Source of the DNA: Polaribacter sp. Q13
Lineage (GTDB): Bacteria > Bacteroidota > Bacteroidia > Flavobacteriales > Flavobacteriaceae
Assembly: GCF_016858305.2 (NCBI RefSeq)
Contig: NZ_CP074436.1
Location: 2,066,001-2,130,000, forward strand
Direction of reading: 5' to 3'
DNA: 64,000 nucleotides
In this document: positions 47,962 through 57,665 of the stretch, piece by piece
How positions within the stretch are numbered: the stretch's first letter is position 1
How the letters are laid out: each line of letters starts with the position of its first letter
Notes under the pieces: generated by a model
Told to the model about the DNA's origin: nothing
Database searches by the model: none
What the model saw: only the letters and a program-made list of their open reading frames with translations
Made by a program: the position numbers and the translations under genes

Positions 47962-48579
47962 ATGTTAAAAAAATCAAATAGTGAAAATTTATTATTAATC
48001 TTCACCAGAAATCCGGAGTTAGGCAAAGCAAAAACACGTTTAGCTAAAATAGTTGGTGATAAAACTGCCTTAGAAATCTATAAATTCTTATTAGATAAAA
48101 CGAAAGAAGTAACTTCTAAAGTAACATCAGATAAAGCGGTTTATTATTCTGTAAAAATTAGAGAAAACGATATTTGGGATGCAAATAGCTATCAAAAACA
48201 CCAACAAGTTGGAGAAGATTTAGGCATTAGAATGTTAAATGCTTTTAAAAATAGTTTTGATGCTGGTTATAAAAAAGTAATGATTATTGGCAGCGATTTA
48301 TATGATATAACATCAGAAAACATAGAAAATGCATTCGACCAACTAAACTCTAATGATGTGGTTTTAGGACCTGCAGAAGATGGTGGTTATTATCTTTTAG
48401 GTATGAATGCTTTGCAAGAAAACATCTTTAAAAACAAAGATTGGGGGACGGCTTCAGTTAGAAAAGATACCTTAGCAGATTTACAAGATAAAGCAGTATT
48501 TTTGTTACCAACATTAAATGATGTTGATGTTTTTGAAGACATCGAGCATCATCCTGCATTTGCACAATTTTTAAAATAA
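47962..48579 (+). CDS. TIGR04282 family glycosyltransferase (DUF2064)
   Basis: I take the ATG at 47962 (MLKKSNSENLLLIFTRNPELGKAKTRL, 205 residues); the ATG at 47923 adds 13 residues of no family likeness. FTRNPELGKAKTRLA is the nucleotide-sugar loop of this GT-A-type family; GSDLYDI and GPAEDGGYYLLG follow. Members are tied to arsenosugar or selenodomain-associated radical SAM genes. The nucleoside phosphorylase gene downstream fits that context, but neither ArsM nor the radical SAM protein is in the window. Confidence 0.87.
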   Translation: MLKKSNSENLLLIFTRNPELGKAKTRLAKIVGDKTALEIYKFLLDKTKEVTSKVTSDKAVYYSVKIRENDIWDANSYQKHQQVGEDLGIRMLNAFKNSFDAGYKKVMIIGSDLYDITSENIENAFDQLNSNDVVLGPAEDGGYYLLGMNALQENIFKNKDWGTASVRKDTLADLQDKAVFLLPTLNDVDVFEDIEHHPAFAQFLK

Positions 48580-48672
48580 CAAAATTTCCCTCGAGTGCGG
48601 GCGAGAGGTAACATTATTCAGTTCTCTACTACACTCGACCAGACAACAGATACTGAACTAAATTCAGCATAA

Positions 48673-49488
48673 ATGAAAAAACAACAATTACAAGAAACCA
48701 TCGATTTTTTAAAATCAAACGGAATTACAAATCCAGAAATAGGAATTGTTTTAGGAACAGGATTAGGAAAACTAGTGGACGAAATTTCAATAGAAAAAGA
48801 AATTTCGTATTCCGATATTCCAAATTTTCCGGTAGCCACTGTAGAGTCTCATTCTGGTAAATTAATTTACGGAGAATTATCTGGTAAAAAGGTACTTGTA
48901 ATGGCAGGACGTTTTCATTTATACGAAGGTTATAATCCGTGGGAAGTAACTTACGGAATTAGAACCATGCACGGTTTAGGCATTCAAAACCTACTAATAT
49001 CTAACGCTGCAGGAGCAATAAACCTCAACTATAAAAGAGGAGATTTAATGCTGATTGAAGATCACATTAATTTACAAGGAAGCTCTCCTTTAGCTTTTCA
49101 AAGAGCCAATACTTTTGGTAACATTTTTGCAGATATGTTAGAGCCATACTCAAAAGATATTAATGCCAAAATTAGTGCCATTGCTAAAGAACAAAACATT
49201 TTACTACATCAAGGAGTTTATACAAGTTTATTAGGTCCGCAATTAGAAACGAGAGCCGAATACAGAATGTTACAAATTTTAGAAACGGATGCTGTTGGCA
49301 TGAGTACTGTGCCAGAAGTAATTGTTGCAAAACAACTGAACTTGCCTTGTGCAGCTATTTCTGTGTTAACGGATGAGTGCGACCCTAAAAATTTACAACC
49401 TGTAGATATTGAAGAAATTATAGCGATTGCCGGTAAAGCAGAACCTAAAATGATTGCATTGTTTAAGGAAGTTATTAAAGAACTTTAA
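48673..49488 (+). CDS. punA: Purine-nucleoside phosphorylase
   Basis: Trimeric PNP type: 271 residues with GIVLGTGLGKLVDEI (phosphate loop, about 25-39), GRFHLYEGY, ISNAAGAINLNYKRGD with the substrate-binding Asn, and GMSTVPEVIVAKQL near 217-230. It splits purine nucleosides with phosphate. In arsenosugar-type clusters a nucleoside phosphorylase removes adenine from the arsenical adenosine intermediate; whether this copy does so is inference from its neighbour. Confidence 0.93.
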   Translation: MKKQQLQETIDFLKSNGITNPEIGIVLGTGLGKLVDEISIEKEISYSDIPNFPVATVESHSGKLIYGELSGKKVLVMAGRFHLYEGYNPWEVTYGIRTMHGLGIQNLLISNAAGAINLNYKRGDLMLIEDHINLQGSSPLAFQRANTFGNIFADMLEPYSKDINAKISAIAKEQNILLHQGVYTSLLGPQLETRAEYRMLQILETDAVGMSTVPEVIVAKQLNLPCAAISVLTDECDPKNLQPVDIEEIIAIAGKAEPKMIALFKEVIKEL

Positions 49489-49511
49489 CTTCTATGTTAT
49501 ATAAAAGCAGG

Positions 49512-49832
49512 CTACATAAATTGTCTAGAATCTAAAACCTTCCAGGTAGTTTCATGTAAGTCTGCGTTTAGAAAAATTTGACATGCCAAACGCGTATTAA
49601 AATATTCTGGGTATTTGTTTAATATAGTCTGCTCATCCCCTATTTTATTGATTTTACAAGCACCTTTTAATTGCTGTACCATACAAGTACCGCACCAAGC
49701 TCTTCCTCTACAATCGCCAATATCTTCTGCCAAAGCATCCACAATAAAGACCATTAAATTTTGTGTTTCGTTGGGTTCAAAAGTCAATGTACTTAAAACT
49801 CCAGAACTGTCTTCTATATGTATGTTATACAT
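49512..49832 (-). CDS. 2Fe-2S ferredoxin, adrenodoxin type
   Basis: 106 residues. The cluster ligands are C-x5-C-x2-C in DCRGRAWCGTCMVQ and a fourth Cys in TRLACQI, the adrenodoxin/Isc-ferredoxin spacing rather than the plant type (C-x4-C-x2-C). It carries electrons in the cytosol; its partner is not obvious. It is a single gene facing punA. Confidence 0.9.
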   Translation of the reverse strand: MYNIHIEDSSGVLSTLTFEPNETQNLMVFIVDALAEDIGDCRGRAWCGTCMVQQLKGACKINKIGDEQTILNKYPEYFNTRLACQIFLNADLHETTWKVLDSRQFM

Positions 49833-50089
49833 GGGGTTATTGCTTTATTTTGTCTTAAGACTTACTATATTCTTTTTTTCTTTATTACAAAATACCTAAC
49901 TTAGTTGAGTATTTTTGCCTTGTTATAAATAACATTTTTTGCTGTTTATTATAATAAAAAAAGGCCATCAAACTTAAATCTAACTGAAATTTTATCTTTG
50001 TAAAGATAACGTTTAACTGTAAGTATTAATATTAATTCATGACCAACCCATTCAGATTTAAAAGCCTGAAAAATCTTTATCTCTAACAA

Positions 50090-50974
50090 ATGAACAAATA
50101 CCTAGACATCATAAAAAACTCTTATTCCGATTATTGGAATTACGTAAAACAATCTGTTTTAATGGAACTCAACTGGGAGAACTATTTCTATGGATTGATT
50201 ATTATTTCATTGGTTGTTTGGGGTTTAGAAATTATTTTTCCTTGGCGAAAAAATCAGTCTATTTTTAGAAAAGACTTTTGGCTGGATACCTTTTACATGT
50301 TTTTCAATTTCTTTTTATTGAATTTGATTGTATTGATTGCACTATCTAACTCTGCAGCACAATTGTTTGATGATCTTTTAGGAATTGTAGGTTTGTCTAT
50401 TACCAATTTTCAATTGATAGAAATTAACAACCTTCCATTTTGGGCTAGAATTTTTATCTTTTTTATTGTGGTAGATTTTGTACAATGGTGGACGCACAGA
50501 CTATTACATACTTTTGAGTTTCTTTGGAATTTCCATAAAGTGCATCACTCTGTAAAAGAAATGGGCTTTGCGGCACACTTACGTTATCATTGGATGGAGC
50601 CTGTGGTTTACAATTCTTTAAAATACATTCCGTTGGCTATTATTGGAGGATTTTCTGCTCAAGATGTTGTTTTTGTTCATTTTTTTAATATTACCATAGG
50701 GCATTTAAATCATGCAAATATTAATTGGGATTACGGTTGGTTAAAATATATTTTAAACAACCCGAAAATGCATATTTGGCATCATGTAAAAGAACTACCA
50801 GAAGACAGAAAAAACGGTGTTAACTTCGGAATTACATTAAGTATTTGGGATTACATTTTTAAAACAAATTACATTCCGTATTCTGGTAGAGATATCGAAT
50901 TAGGCTTTGATGATGAAAACCAATTTCCTGAAGATTTTATACATCAAGAAATATATCCTCTAGGTAAAAAGTAA
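50090..50974 (+). CDS. Sterol desaturase / fatty acid hydroxylase family protein
   Basis: 294-residue membrane protein with hydrophobic segments near 30-50, 68-90 and 122-140. The histidine clusters of the di-iron site are HRLLHTFEFLWNFHKVHHS (about 143-161), HLNHANINWDYGW and HIWHHVKE. Members hydroxylate or desaturate lipid chains or terpenoids with O2. The substrate cannot be told. In flavobacteria such enzymes often act on ornithine lipids or carotenoids, but no linked gene supports either here. Confidence 0.88.
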   Translation: MNKYLDIIKNSYSDYWNYVKQSVLMELNWENYFYGLIIISLVVWGLEIIFPWRKNQSIFRKDFWLDTFYMFFNFFLLNLIVLIALSNSAAQLFDDLLGIVGLSITNFQLIEINNLPFWARIFIFFIVVDFVQWWTHRLLHTFEFLWNFHKVHHSVKEMGFAAHLRYHWMEPVVYNSLKYIPLAIIGGFSAQDVVFVHFFNITIGHLNHANINWDYGWLKYILNNPKMHIWHHVKELPEDRKNGVNFGITLSIWDYIFKTNYIPYSGRDIELGFDDENQFPEDFIHQEIYPLGKK

Positions 50975-51012
50975 CCCTTTTTGTATCTTTATCGTTCTTA
51001 ATTTTTATCAAT

Positions 51013-53106
51013 ATGAAATATATTAAAATACTGTTTTTATTCCTATTTGTACAAGTTTCTGCACAACAAGGAGGTATGTGGATTCCGTCTCTTTTAGAAG
51101 GAATGAATGAGCAAGAAATGACTTCTTTAGGAAGTAAATTAACAGCAAAAGACATTTACGACGTCAACAATTCTAGTTTAAAAGATGCTATTGGGCATTT
51201 TAATGGAGGTTGTACTAGTGAAATTATTTCTCCAAAAGGTTTAGTTTTAACCAATCATCATTGTGGTTTTGGGCAAATTCAAGCGCATTCTACTTTAGAA
51301 AATGATTATTTAAAAGATGGTTTTTGGGCGATGAATTTAGAAGAAGAATTACCAAACCCAGGTTTATATATTGAGTTTATTGTTAAAATTGAAGACGTAA
51401 CAGATACTGTTCTCCAAGGTATTAATGATTCGTTAACGGAAAAAGAAAAACAAGCTATCATCACAAAAAATGGCAATGCTTTACAAAAGACAATTACCAA
51501 AGAGCCTTGGCAACATACCAAAATAAAATCATTCTTTAAAGGAAATCAATTCTTTTTGTTTGTCACAGAACGTTTTAACGATATTCGTTTAGTAGGTGCA
51601 CCTCCAACAAGTATCGGTAAATTTGGTAGCGACACAGATAATTGGGTTTTCCCTAGACATACTGGTGATTTTTCGATGTTCAGAATTTATGCTGATGCAA
51701 ATAATCATCCTGCAAAATATAGCAAAGATAATGTGCCATACAAACCAAAACACTTTTTACCCGTTTCTTTAGACGGTGTAGAAGAAGGAGATTTTACCTT
51801 AGTATTTGGTTTTCCTGGTAGTACAGATGAATATTTACCTGCTGTTGCCGTTAAGCATATTACACAAGAATACAACCCAACAAATATTGCCATTAGAGAA
51901 GCTGCTTTAAAAGTAATTGACGCAAAAATGAAAACGAGTGATGAAATTCGTATCAAATATGCTTCTAAACAAGCTAGAATAGCAAATTATTGGAAAAAAT
52001 GGATTGGAGAAAATTTAGGAATTCAAAAAAGTAATGCCGTAGAAAAAAGACAAGACTTTGAAGCTACATTTACAAAAGCGTTGGCAGAAAAAAACTTAAC
52101 TGAAAAGTATGGTAATATTCTCCCTGAATTTGATCGTTTGTATAAAGATTTTGGGCCTATAAATATTAAAAGAAGAAACTTTATTGAGGTCTTTTTAGTT
52201 ACCAATGAATTAATGTCAATGACCTTTAGAGCGTATCAATTTGAACAAGCTGTTAAAAAAGATCCTACTTCTTTTGACAAAGCTAAAGTTGCCATAGAAA
52301 ACACTTTAAAAAGGATTCATAAAAATTATGATGTTGGCGTAGATAAAGGTGTTTTTAAAAATGTGATGCCTTTTTACAACAAAAATGTTGATGCTAGTAT
52401 TTATGAAAAAACGGCTTTCACAAACTTAGATACTTCTTTAAAATTGTTTGATGGAAATGCCAAAAAGGTGCTTAAAAAATTAAATAAAGATGCTGCTTAT
52501 CAATATGCAAAACCAATGATTGAAGCATTTTACAATGCTATTAACAAAGAGTATCAACAAAAAAATGAACCCATTTTAGCCTTGCAAAAAACCTATATGA
52601 AAGCATTGATGGAAGCGTTGCCAAACGCACGCTATTTTCCGGATGCAAACAGTACTTTACGTGTAACGTACGGACAAGTTAGAGGCTACGCTCCAAGAGA
52701 TGCGGTGTACTACAATCCGGTGAGTTATTTAGATGGAGTTATAGAAAAATATATTCCTGGAGATTATGAGTTTGATGTTCCAAAGAAATTACGTGAATTA
52801 TACAAAACGAAAGATTACGGACAGTATGCAGATAAAAAAGGTAAAGTTCCCGTTTGTTTTTTAGGTACAAATCACACCACAGGTGGAAACTCTGGAAGCC
52901 CTGCAATAGATGCGGAAGGAAACTTAATTGGTTTAAATTTTGACAGAGTTTGGGAAGGAACCATGAGTGATATGAACTACGATCCTGAGATTTGTAGAAA
53001 CATCATGGTAGATGTGAGATATGTATTATTTATTGTTGATAAATATGCCGGAGCAACTCATTTAATTGATGAAATGACATTAGTACATCCGAAGAAAAAT
53101 AAATAA
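51013..53106 (+). CDS. S46 family dipeptidyl peptidase, DPP11-like
   Basis: 697 residues with signal peptide (cleavage after VSAQ). The trypsin-like triad is visible: His83 in TNHHCGFGQ, Asp in RHTGDFSMFR (about 219), Ser627 in GGNSGSPAID. Arg645, exactly 18 residues after the serine, matches Arg673 of Porphyromonas DPP11 (Ser655), which selects Asp/Glu at P1; DPP7 has Gly there. So I infer an Asp/Glu-specific periplasmic dipeptidyl peptidase for protein use as food. Terminated by a strong hairpin. Confidence 0.93.
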   Translation: MKYIKILFLFLFVQVSAQQGGMWIPSLLEGMNEQEMTSLGSKLTAKDIYDVNNSSLKDAIGHFNGGCTSEIISPKGLVLTNHHCGFGQIQAHSTLENDYLKDGFWAMNLEEELPNPGLYIEFIVKIEDVTDTVLQGINDSLTEKEKQAIITKNGNALQKTITKEPWQHTKIKSFFKGNQFFLFVTERFNDIRLVGAPPTSIGKFGSDTDNWVFPRHTGDFSMFRIYADANNHPAKYSKDNVPYKPKHFLPVSLDGVEEGDFTLVFGFPGSTDEYLPAVAVKHITQEYNPTNIAIREAALKVIDAKMKTSDEIRIKYASKQARIANYWKKWIGENLGIQKSNAVEKRQDFEATFTKALAEKNLTEKYGNILPEFDRLYKDFGPINIKRRNFIEVFLVTNELMSMTFRAYQFEQAVKKDPTSFDKAKVAIENTLKRIHKNYDVGVDKGVFKNVMPFYNKNVDASIYEKTAFTNLDTSLKLFDGNAKKVLKKLNKDAAYQYAKPMIEAFYNAINKEYQQKNEPILALQKTYMKALMEALPNARYFPDANSTLRVTYGQVRGYAPRDAVYYNPVSYLDGVIEKYIPGDYEFDVPKKLRELYKTKDYGQYADKKGKVPVCFLGTNHTTGGNSGSPAIDAEGNLIGLNFDRVWEGTMSDMNYDPEICRNIMVDVRYVLFIVDKYAGATHLIDEMTLVHPKKNK

Positions 53107-53127
53107 TTAAAGTATATATTAAGTATT

Positions 53128-53177
53128 AAAAAAGGTTTAAGAAACATGAAAATGAATGTTTCTTAAACCTTTTTTTG
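53128..53177 (+). terminator. Terminator after the S46 peptidase
   Basis: Perfect 20-base stem (53128-53147 with 53156-53175), eight-base loop, ending in a T run, 22 bases after the stop. Confidence 0.93.
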
Positions 53178-53284
53178 TGTTGAAAAATCAGTGTATTCTT
53201 GTTACTAAATAACAATACCAAATAAAGGATTTCAAAGTCGTTCCTCATTCGGAAGGACAAGCTAAACCACAAGCAACATAAAAA

Positions 53285-54016
53285 TTACTTATTCCTACCT
53301 TTTTCATTAGGGTACAAACTTGGCAAATCATCACTTTGTACAAACTCTTTGGTATCAATATTTAAACCAGTCACTTTTCCTTTAAAAGCAGCACCGGTAT
53401 CAATATTCCAAACATTTGCAATGTTTATTGGGTTTGACTCATTATAGTTTGTGGTAGGTGTATGACCTATGTAAATTTCCTTATAATGTTGTATTCTTTT
53501 AGGATAAAATAAAGAATTTTTCTCTATTCTAGAATCTAAGGCTAAAAGCATCTCCCACAAAGATCTATCTAAATAAAACAGCTCTTGAAACTGCTCTTTT
53601 TCTACACCGTGTAAAGAAGTAAAACCGGCATGTAAAAACAATCTATTTTCTGTATCTATATGATATAATGGTAAATTCTCGAAAAAAGTTAAGTGTTGTT
53701 TTTTTTCTTCGGATGAAAAATCGGCATAACTTTCCATGGTTTCTTTACCTCCGTGTAAAAACCAAGTAGGATTTACATCCTTCTCATTTTTTAACCAATT
53801 CTGGCACCAAACATCATGATTTCCTTTGATAAAAACACACTCGAATTTTTGAGCTAATTCTAATAATAGCTGTACAACTTGTGCAGATTGACTCCAACCA
53901 TCTACATAATCTCCCATGAAAATGATTTTATCACCATCTTTTAATTCAAGTTTATTTAATACCTGAATTAATGCTTTTAAGCCTCCATGAATATCTCCAA
54001 TTGCAAAAGTTCTCAT
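53285..54016 (-). CDS. Metallophosphoesterase (serine/threonine phosphatase type)
   Basis: 243 residues with all metal-binding motifs in order: IGDIHGG at 6-12, GDYVDGWS near 35-42, KGNHDVW near 64-70 and IGHTPTT around 190. This is the PPP-like bacterial group that includes PrpA/ApaH-like enzymes, acting on phosphoproteins or dinucleoside polyphosphates. The substrate is not fixed by the sequence. Single gene facing the S46 peptidase. Confidence 0.9.
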   Translation of the reverse strand: MRTFAIGDIHGGLKALIQVLNKLELKDGDKIIFMGDYVDGWSQSAQVVQLLLELAQKFECVFIKGNHDVWCQNWLKNEKDVNPTWFLHGGKETMESYADFSSEEKKQHLTFFENLPLYHIDTENRLFLHAGFTSLHGVEKEQFQELFYLDRSLWEMLLALDSRIEKNSLFYPKRIQHYKEIYIGHTPTTNYNESNPINIANVWNIDTGAAFKGKVTGLNIDTKEFVQSDDLPSLYPNEKGRNK

Positions 54017-54128
54017 CTTAATTTTGTTTTTGGCAAAACTAAGTGTTTTTATAAAAAAACAAGAATTGTTAGATTAAATTTAGATTACTATTTATCAATC
54101 TTAACTTTTAGAAATCTTTTAAACTCAA

Positions 54129-55532
54129 CTATTCTGCAGTAAAGTTTTCTTGAATCATCAAATTCACCCAAAAATCATCACTTAAACCCATTACAGTAAT
54201 TTTATAATCTTCATTTAAAATTAATGCCGCTGGAGTCTCTAAATTTATTTTTGAAGTTACATTAGAAGTATCATAATACTGAAACATTTTATCTTCTGTA
54301 AAAGTACCTGATAAAAGATCACTATCAGAATCTGTAACTATTTCTAAATATTGAACATTTTCTTTATAAGATCCATCTGCCCATGTAAATTTCGGCATTA
54401 ATGATTCCGAAGCATCTATGGTAAGATCCGTAAACCATTCTGTAGGCCTATTTTGATTTTTAATTTTTACTGGATTAGAAATATGCAATGTTTCACCAAT
54501 AACATACGTAATAATACACCAACTTTCTGCATCATCTGTTCTATTGTACCTTCTTAGTTTTCCTCCATAAACAGCTTCATCTTTCAGCATTTTTCTTCTA
54601 TAATTAGAAAAATCATTTTTACCTACCAAGGTATTGTCTGTTTCATAATATCTCATGGCAGAAGAACCTGTTAAGAAATCATAATAAATATAAGAAAGAC
54701 TTTTAGAACCACTACTACTAGCCGCAAAAGCCAATGCACTTTCAATTGTTTTTGATGAATTTAAAGCTACATATTCTTCTAAATTTCTTGGTACAAATGT
54801 TTCTAAAATTACGGTATTTACCCAATAATCATCACTAATTGCCATCATTGTAAAAAGATACTCAGTATCTTCTACCAAATCATCCGGAGTTTTAGAAGTA
54901 TTTAGAGAGCTCTCTACATTAGAAGTATCAAAATACTGAAACGTTTTATCTAAAGTATATGTACCTGACACAAAAGTATCATCATCTACTTCAGAAATTG
55001 ATTCAAAATAAATTGTATTGTCATCCACTCCAAAATCTGACCAAGTGAATTTTGGATTTAATGTAGTTGGAAATTCAATAGAAACTTCATCCGTCCAACT
55101 TGTTGGGTTTGTTACATTTTTTAAACGAATTGGATTCGATTTATGCAATTCACCATCTAACATATAGGTAACTAAGCACCATTTTTCTTCGGAATCTGAT
55201 CTTGTAAAACGCTTCAATTCTCCTTCAAAAACATCCTTTGCAGTTAGGTTCTGTCTTCTGTAATTAGAAAGGTCTGGTTGACCTACCTCTGGGATATCTG
55301 CCTCATAATATCTAATATCTGTGGCACCTGTTTCTGGTGCTGTATAAATATAAGTAGTACTTGTGCTACCGCTAGCACTTGCCGCATATGCAAAAAAGTC
55401 TCCTGAATCTGTATTTGACGCGGCCTCTATATATTCCTGTAAATTTCTTGGAACAGTAATGTCATTATCTTCTGTACATGAAAAGAGAAAAAAGGGAATA
55501 AAAACTGTAATCAGGAAATTTTTAATGGTCAT
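54129..55532 (-). CDS. Lipoprotein with two copies of an unrecognised domain
   Basis: 467 residues. The lipobox is IPFFLFSCTED with Cys19. Two halves, about 28-245 and 247-464, share the same motifs in the same order: VPRNLQEYI / VPRNLEEYV, AYAASASGS / AFAASSSGS, DIRYYE / AMRYYE, SNYRRQNL / SNYRRKML, EKWCLVTYM / ESWCIITYV, LHKSNPIRLKN / LHISNPVKIKN, PKFTWSD / PKFTWAD, FQYFDTSNV / FQYYDTSNV, and SDDYWVN / SDDFWVN. Each keeps a single Cys-containing WC motif. I do not recognise the domain. It is probably on the cell surface or the periplasmic face. The Usp gene follows seven bases upstream on the same strand. Confidence 0.85.
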   Translation of the reverse strand: MTIKNFLITVFIPFFLFSCTEDNDITVPRNLQEYIEAASNTDSGDFFAYAASASGSTSTTYIYTAPETGATDIRYYEADIPEVGQPDLSNYRRQNLTAKDVFEGELKRFTRSDSEEKWCLVTYMLDGELHKSNPIRLKNVTNPTSWTDEVSIEFPTTLNPKFTWSDFGVDDNTIYFESISEVDDDTFVSGTYTLDKTFQYFDTSNVESSLNTSKTPDDLVEDTEYLFTMMAISDDYWVNTVILETFVPRNLEEYVALNSSKTIESALAFAASSSGSKSLSYIYYDFLTGSSAMRYYETDNTLVGKNDFSNYRRKMLKDEAVYGGKLRRYNRTDDAESWCIITYVIGETLHISNPVKIKNQNRPTEWFTDLTIDASESLMPKFTWADGSYKENVQYLEIVTDSDSDLLSGTFTEDKMFQYYDTSNVTSKINLETPAALILNEDYKITVMGLSDDFWVNLMIQENFTAE

Positions 55533-55538
55533 CTATAT

Positions 55539-56372
55539 TTAAATTTTAATAGTAATAATTGGCAAGGTAGAATGATTTGCAACATCCTCGGCAACACTTC
55601 CTGCAAAAATATGCGATAATCCTTGTCTACCATGTGTAATTACAGAAATTAAATCTGCACCTACAGCATTCGAAAAACTAAGAATTCCTTTTTCAATAGT
55701 TCTATCGCAAACATAGTTTACATTAATCATTCTATGCACATCTCCTTCTGCTTTTAGTAAAAAATTATTTGCCATTCTTTCCATTTCTGTAGTTGTTTTA
55801 AACTCTTCATTTGGCAAATTCACGTATAAGATATGTTTTTGAGCATTTAAAAAATCTAATGCTTTTAGCATTCTATTAAATGCAGGTATACTTTCTTCAG
55901 AGAAATCTGTTGCCACAACAATATCAGAAAAATCGGCATTTACCATTTCATTTTTAATCACCAAAACCGGCAAATTAGAAAATCTTACCACTTTTTCTGT
56001 ATTAGAACCTATAAAAAATCCTTTTACCCCTCCAGTACCCTGAGAGCCCATAATAATAAGATCTGCTTTTATTTCTTCTGCTATTTCATTTATCTCACTA
56101 AATACTTTAAAATGTTTTATAATAGGAATAATTTTTATTCCTTCTAAATAATCTTTTTTAAGAAAATCTTTAAACTTTTTTTCTGCTAATTTTAAGAAAA
56201 ATATGGCTTTTTCTTGTTGATTGTCTTCACTTTCTGTTAAAGAAACCTCTTGCATATCTAACATGTGCATTGCATACACAGTTGCATTGTATTTTTTAGC
56301 TAGTAATGCTGCTGTTTTTAAAGCAAACTCAGAATATTTAGAAAAATCTATGGGTACAATTATTTTTTTCAT
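55539..56372 (-). CDS. Universal stress protein, tandem Usp domains
   Basis: 277 residues made of two Usp domains (about 1-145 and 150-277). The first carries MGSQGTGGVKGFFIGSNTEK, the G-x2-G-x9-G-S ATP-binding pattern; the second has ITHGRQGLSHIFAGSVAED. IVPIDFSKYSEFALK opens the first domain. ATP-binding Usp proteins modulate stress tolerance; the target is unknown. It is six bases upstream of the duplicated-domain lipoprotein gene, so the two may be cotranscribed. Confidence 0.92.
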   Translation of the reverse strand: MKKIIVPIDFSKYSEFALKTAALLAKKYNATVYAMHMLDMQEVSLTESEDNQQEKAIFFLKLAEKKFKDFLKKDYLEGIKIIPIIKHFKVFSEINEIAEEIKADLIIMGSQGTGGVKGFFIGSNTEKVVRFSNLPVLVIKNEMVNADFSDIVVATDFSEESIPAFNRMLKALDFLNAQKHILYVNLPNEEFKTTTEMERMANNFLLKAEGDVHRMINVNYVCDRTIEKGILSFSNAVGADLISVITHGRQGLSHIFAGSVAEDVANHSTLPIITIKI

Positions 56373-56456
56373 GATAGTGGTGGATATATCGGTTAAAAAT
56401 ACAAATTTAACAACTAATTAAAGAATTATATAAGATATTGGTCATGTTTTAAAATT

Positions 56457-57461
56457 CTATTTTTGTTGATATAGTTTTCTAAGAACAGCTTGTGCTGGTT
56501 TATTTTGAGGTGTAAATCTATTATCTTTTTCTCCTCCCACTTTATCATAAGCGTGAAACCATTTCCAAACAAAACCACCAGCAAACCAATCTTCTTTCCA
56601 AAACTCATTATGTATTGCTTGCAAACCGTTTACTTGTGCATCTAAATTTACCTGCCCCTCTACTCTATTTGCATCCCAAGGTTCTTTCCCTGTAAAATCT
56701 ACACTTCTATACCCAAATTCTGTAAATAAAACGGGGATATTAAATTGCTTTTGAACCTGTGAAATTTCTTTTTTATGAGGTTCCCAACCTATTTCGAAAT
56801 CTTTAATAGAAGGTGTTTTTTTATCGCTTAAAGGAAAATAGGCATCTATACCAATAAAGTCTAAATCTTTCCAGATATCAATATGTTTATATTCGTCCCA
56901 ATTTGCAGCATAGGTTAATTTACCTGTATAAATTTTTCTTATTTCTTTAATAAGTTTTCTCCAATATTCTGGCCTGTTTATTACAAACTTACCTAATTCT
57001 GTACCAATACAAAGTATTCCTGCATTAATTTGTTGTGCAGATTTTGCATACGCTAATATAAATTCTGAATATGATTTTTCTAAAATAGTCCATTTTTCTT
57101 CAGAATTCATTTCTATATGTCCCGTAAATTGTCCACGACCAACCCAAAGCTGGGGTTTCACCATCACCTTTACATTTTTCTTTTTAAATTCATTTGCATA
57201 TTGTAACAAGCCATTTTTAGTTTCTCCAAACCATTGTCTGCTTGTATTGTGAATTACTTCTGGTGATGATAAATCTCTTATAAAACCAAAAGGCATCAAT
57301 GCAACATAATTGCTTTGTGCTTTTAAAACAGAATTAGTATGTGTTGTATCTATCTGATCTCTTGATGCAACAAAACTTAATCCGTTTATTTTTTTTTGCT
57401 GACTATTACAAGATAGCTGAATAAATATCAGCAATAAAAAAAGGAATTTATATGTTTTCAT
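56457..57461 (-). CDS. Glycoside hydrolase, GH113-like lipoprotein
   Basis: 334 residues with a lipobox (FIQLSCNSQ, Cys18) and a TIM-barrel glycosidase domain. Expected catalytic acids are Glu155 in CIGTELGKF and Glu248 in VLFTEFGYRS, with FIGIDAYFPLS before the second. This resembles GH113, whose known members act on beta-mannan. It is anchored to a membrane lipid and probably faces the periplasm. No SusC/SusD pair or regulator is near, so it is not in a polysaccharide utilisation locus. Confidence 0.82.
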   Translation of the reverse strand: MKTYKFLFLLLIFIQLSCNSQQKKINGLSFVASRDQIDTTHTNSVLKAQSNYVALMPFGFIRDLSSPEVIHNTSRQWFGETKNGLLQYANEFKKKNVKVMVKPQLWVGRGQFTGHIEMNSEEKWTILEKSYSEFILAYAKSAQQINAGILCIGTELGKFVINRPEYWRKLIKEIRKIYTGKLTYAANWDEYKHIDIWKDLDFIGIDAYFPLSDKKTPSIKDFEIGWEPHKKEISQVQKQFNIPVLFTEFGYRSVDFTGKEPWDANRVEGQVNLDAQVNGLQAIHNEFWKEDWFAGGFVWKWFHAYDKVGGEKDNRFTPQNKPAQAVLRKLYQQK

Positions 57462-57665
57462 AAAGCCCCGAAAATAGTTTTTTATAAAAACAATGCTCTT
57501 AAACCAATGTTAAAACTTTGTATAAAGTATGTTTCCATTCTCTCTTAAAAATCATGATGTTTTTTTGTAAACCTTAAAAAACTTATTTATATCCATTCTA
57601 AATTAATCTTTCTATTTAAGTTCTTAACTTTAGCTTCGACTTAACCCCCAAGAATTAATCATCCT

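Noticed and set aside
53215..53284. Hairpin-like string GTCGTTCC/GGAAGGAC near 53237 as a regulatory site
   Set aside because: Short, imperfect, between convergent genes; no support beyond weak pairing.
56457..57461. Polysaccharide utilisation locus around the GH113-like gene
   Set aside because: No SusC/SusD pair, sulfatase or hybrid regulator nearby.
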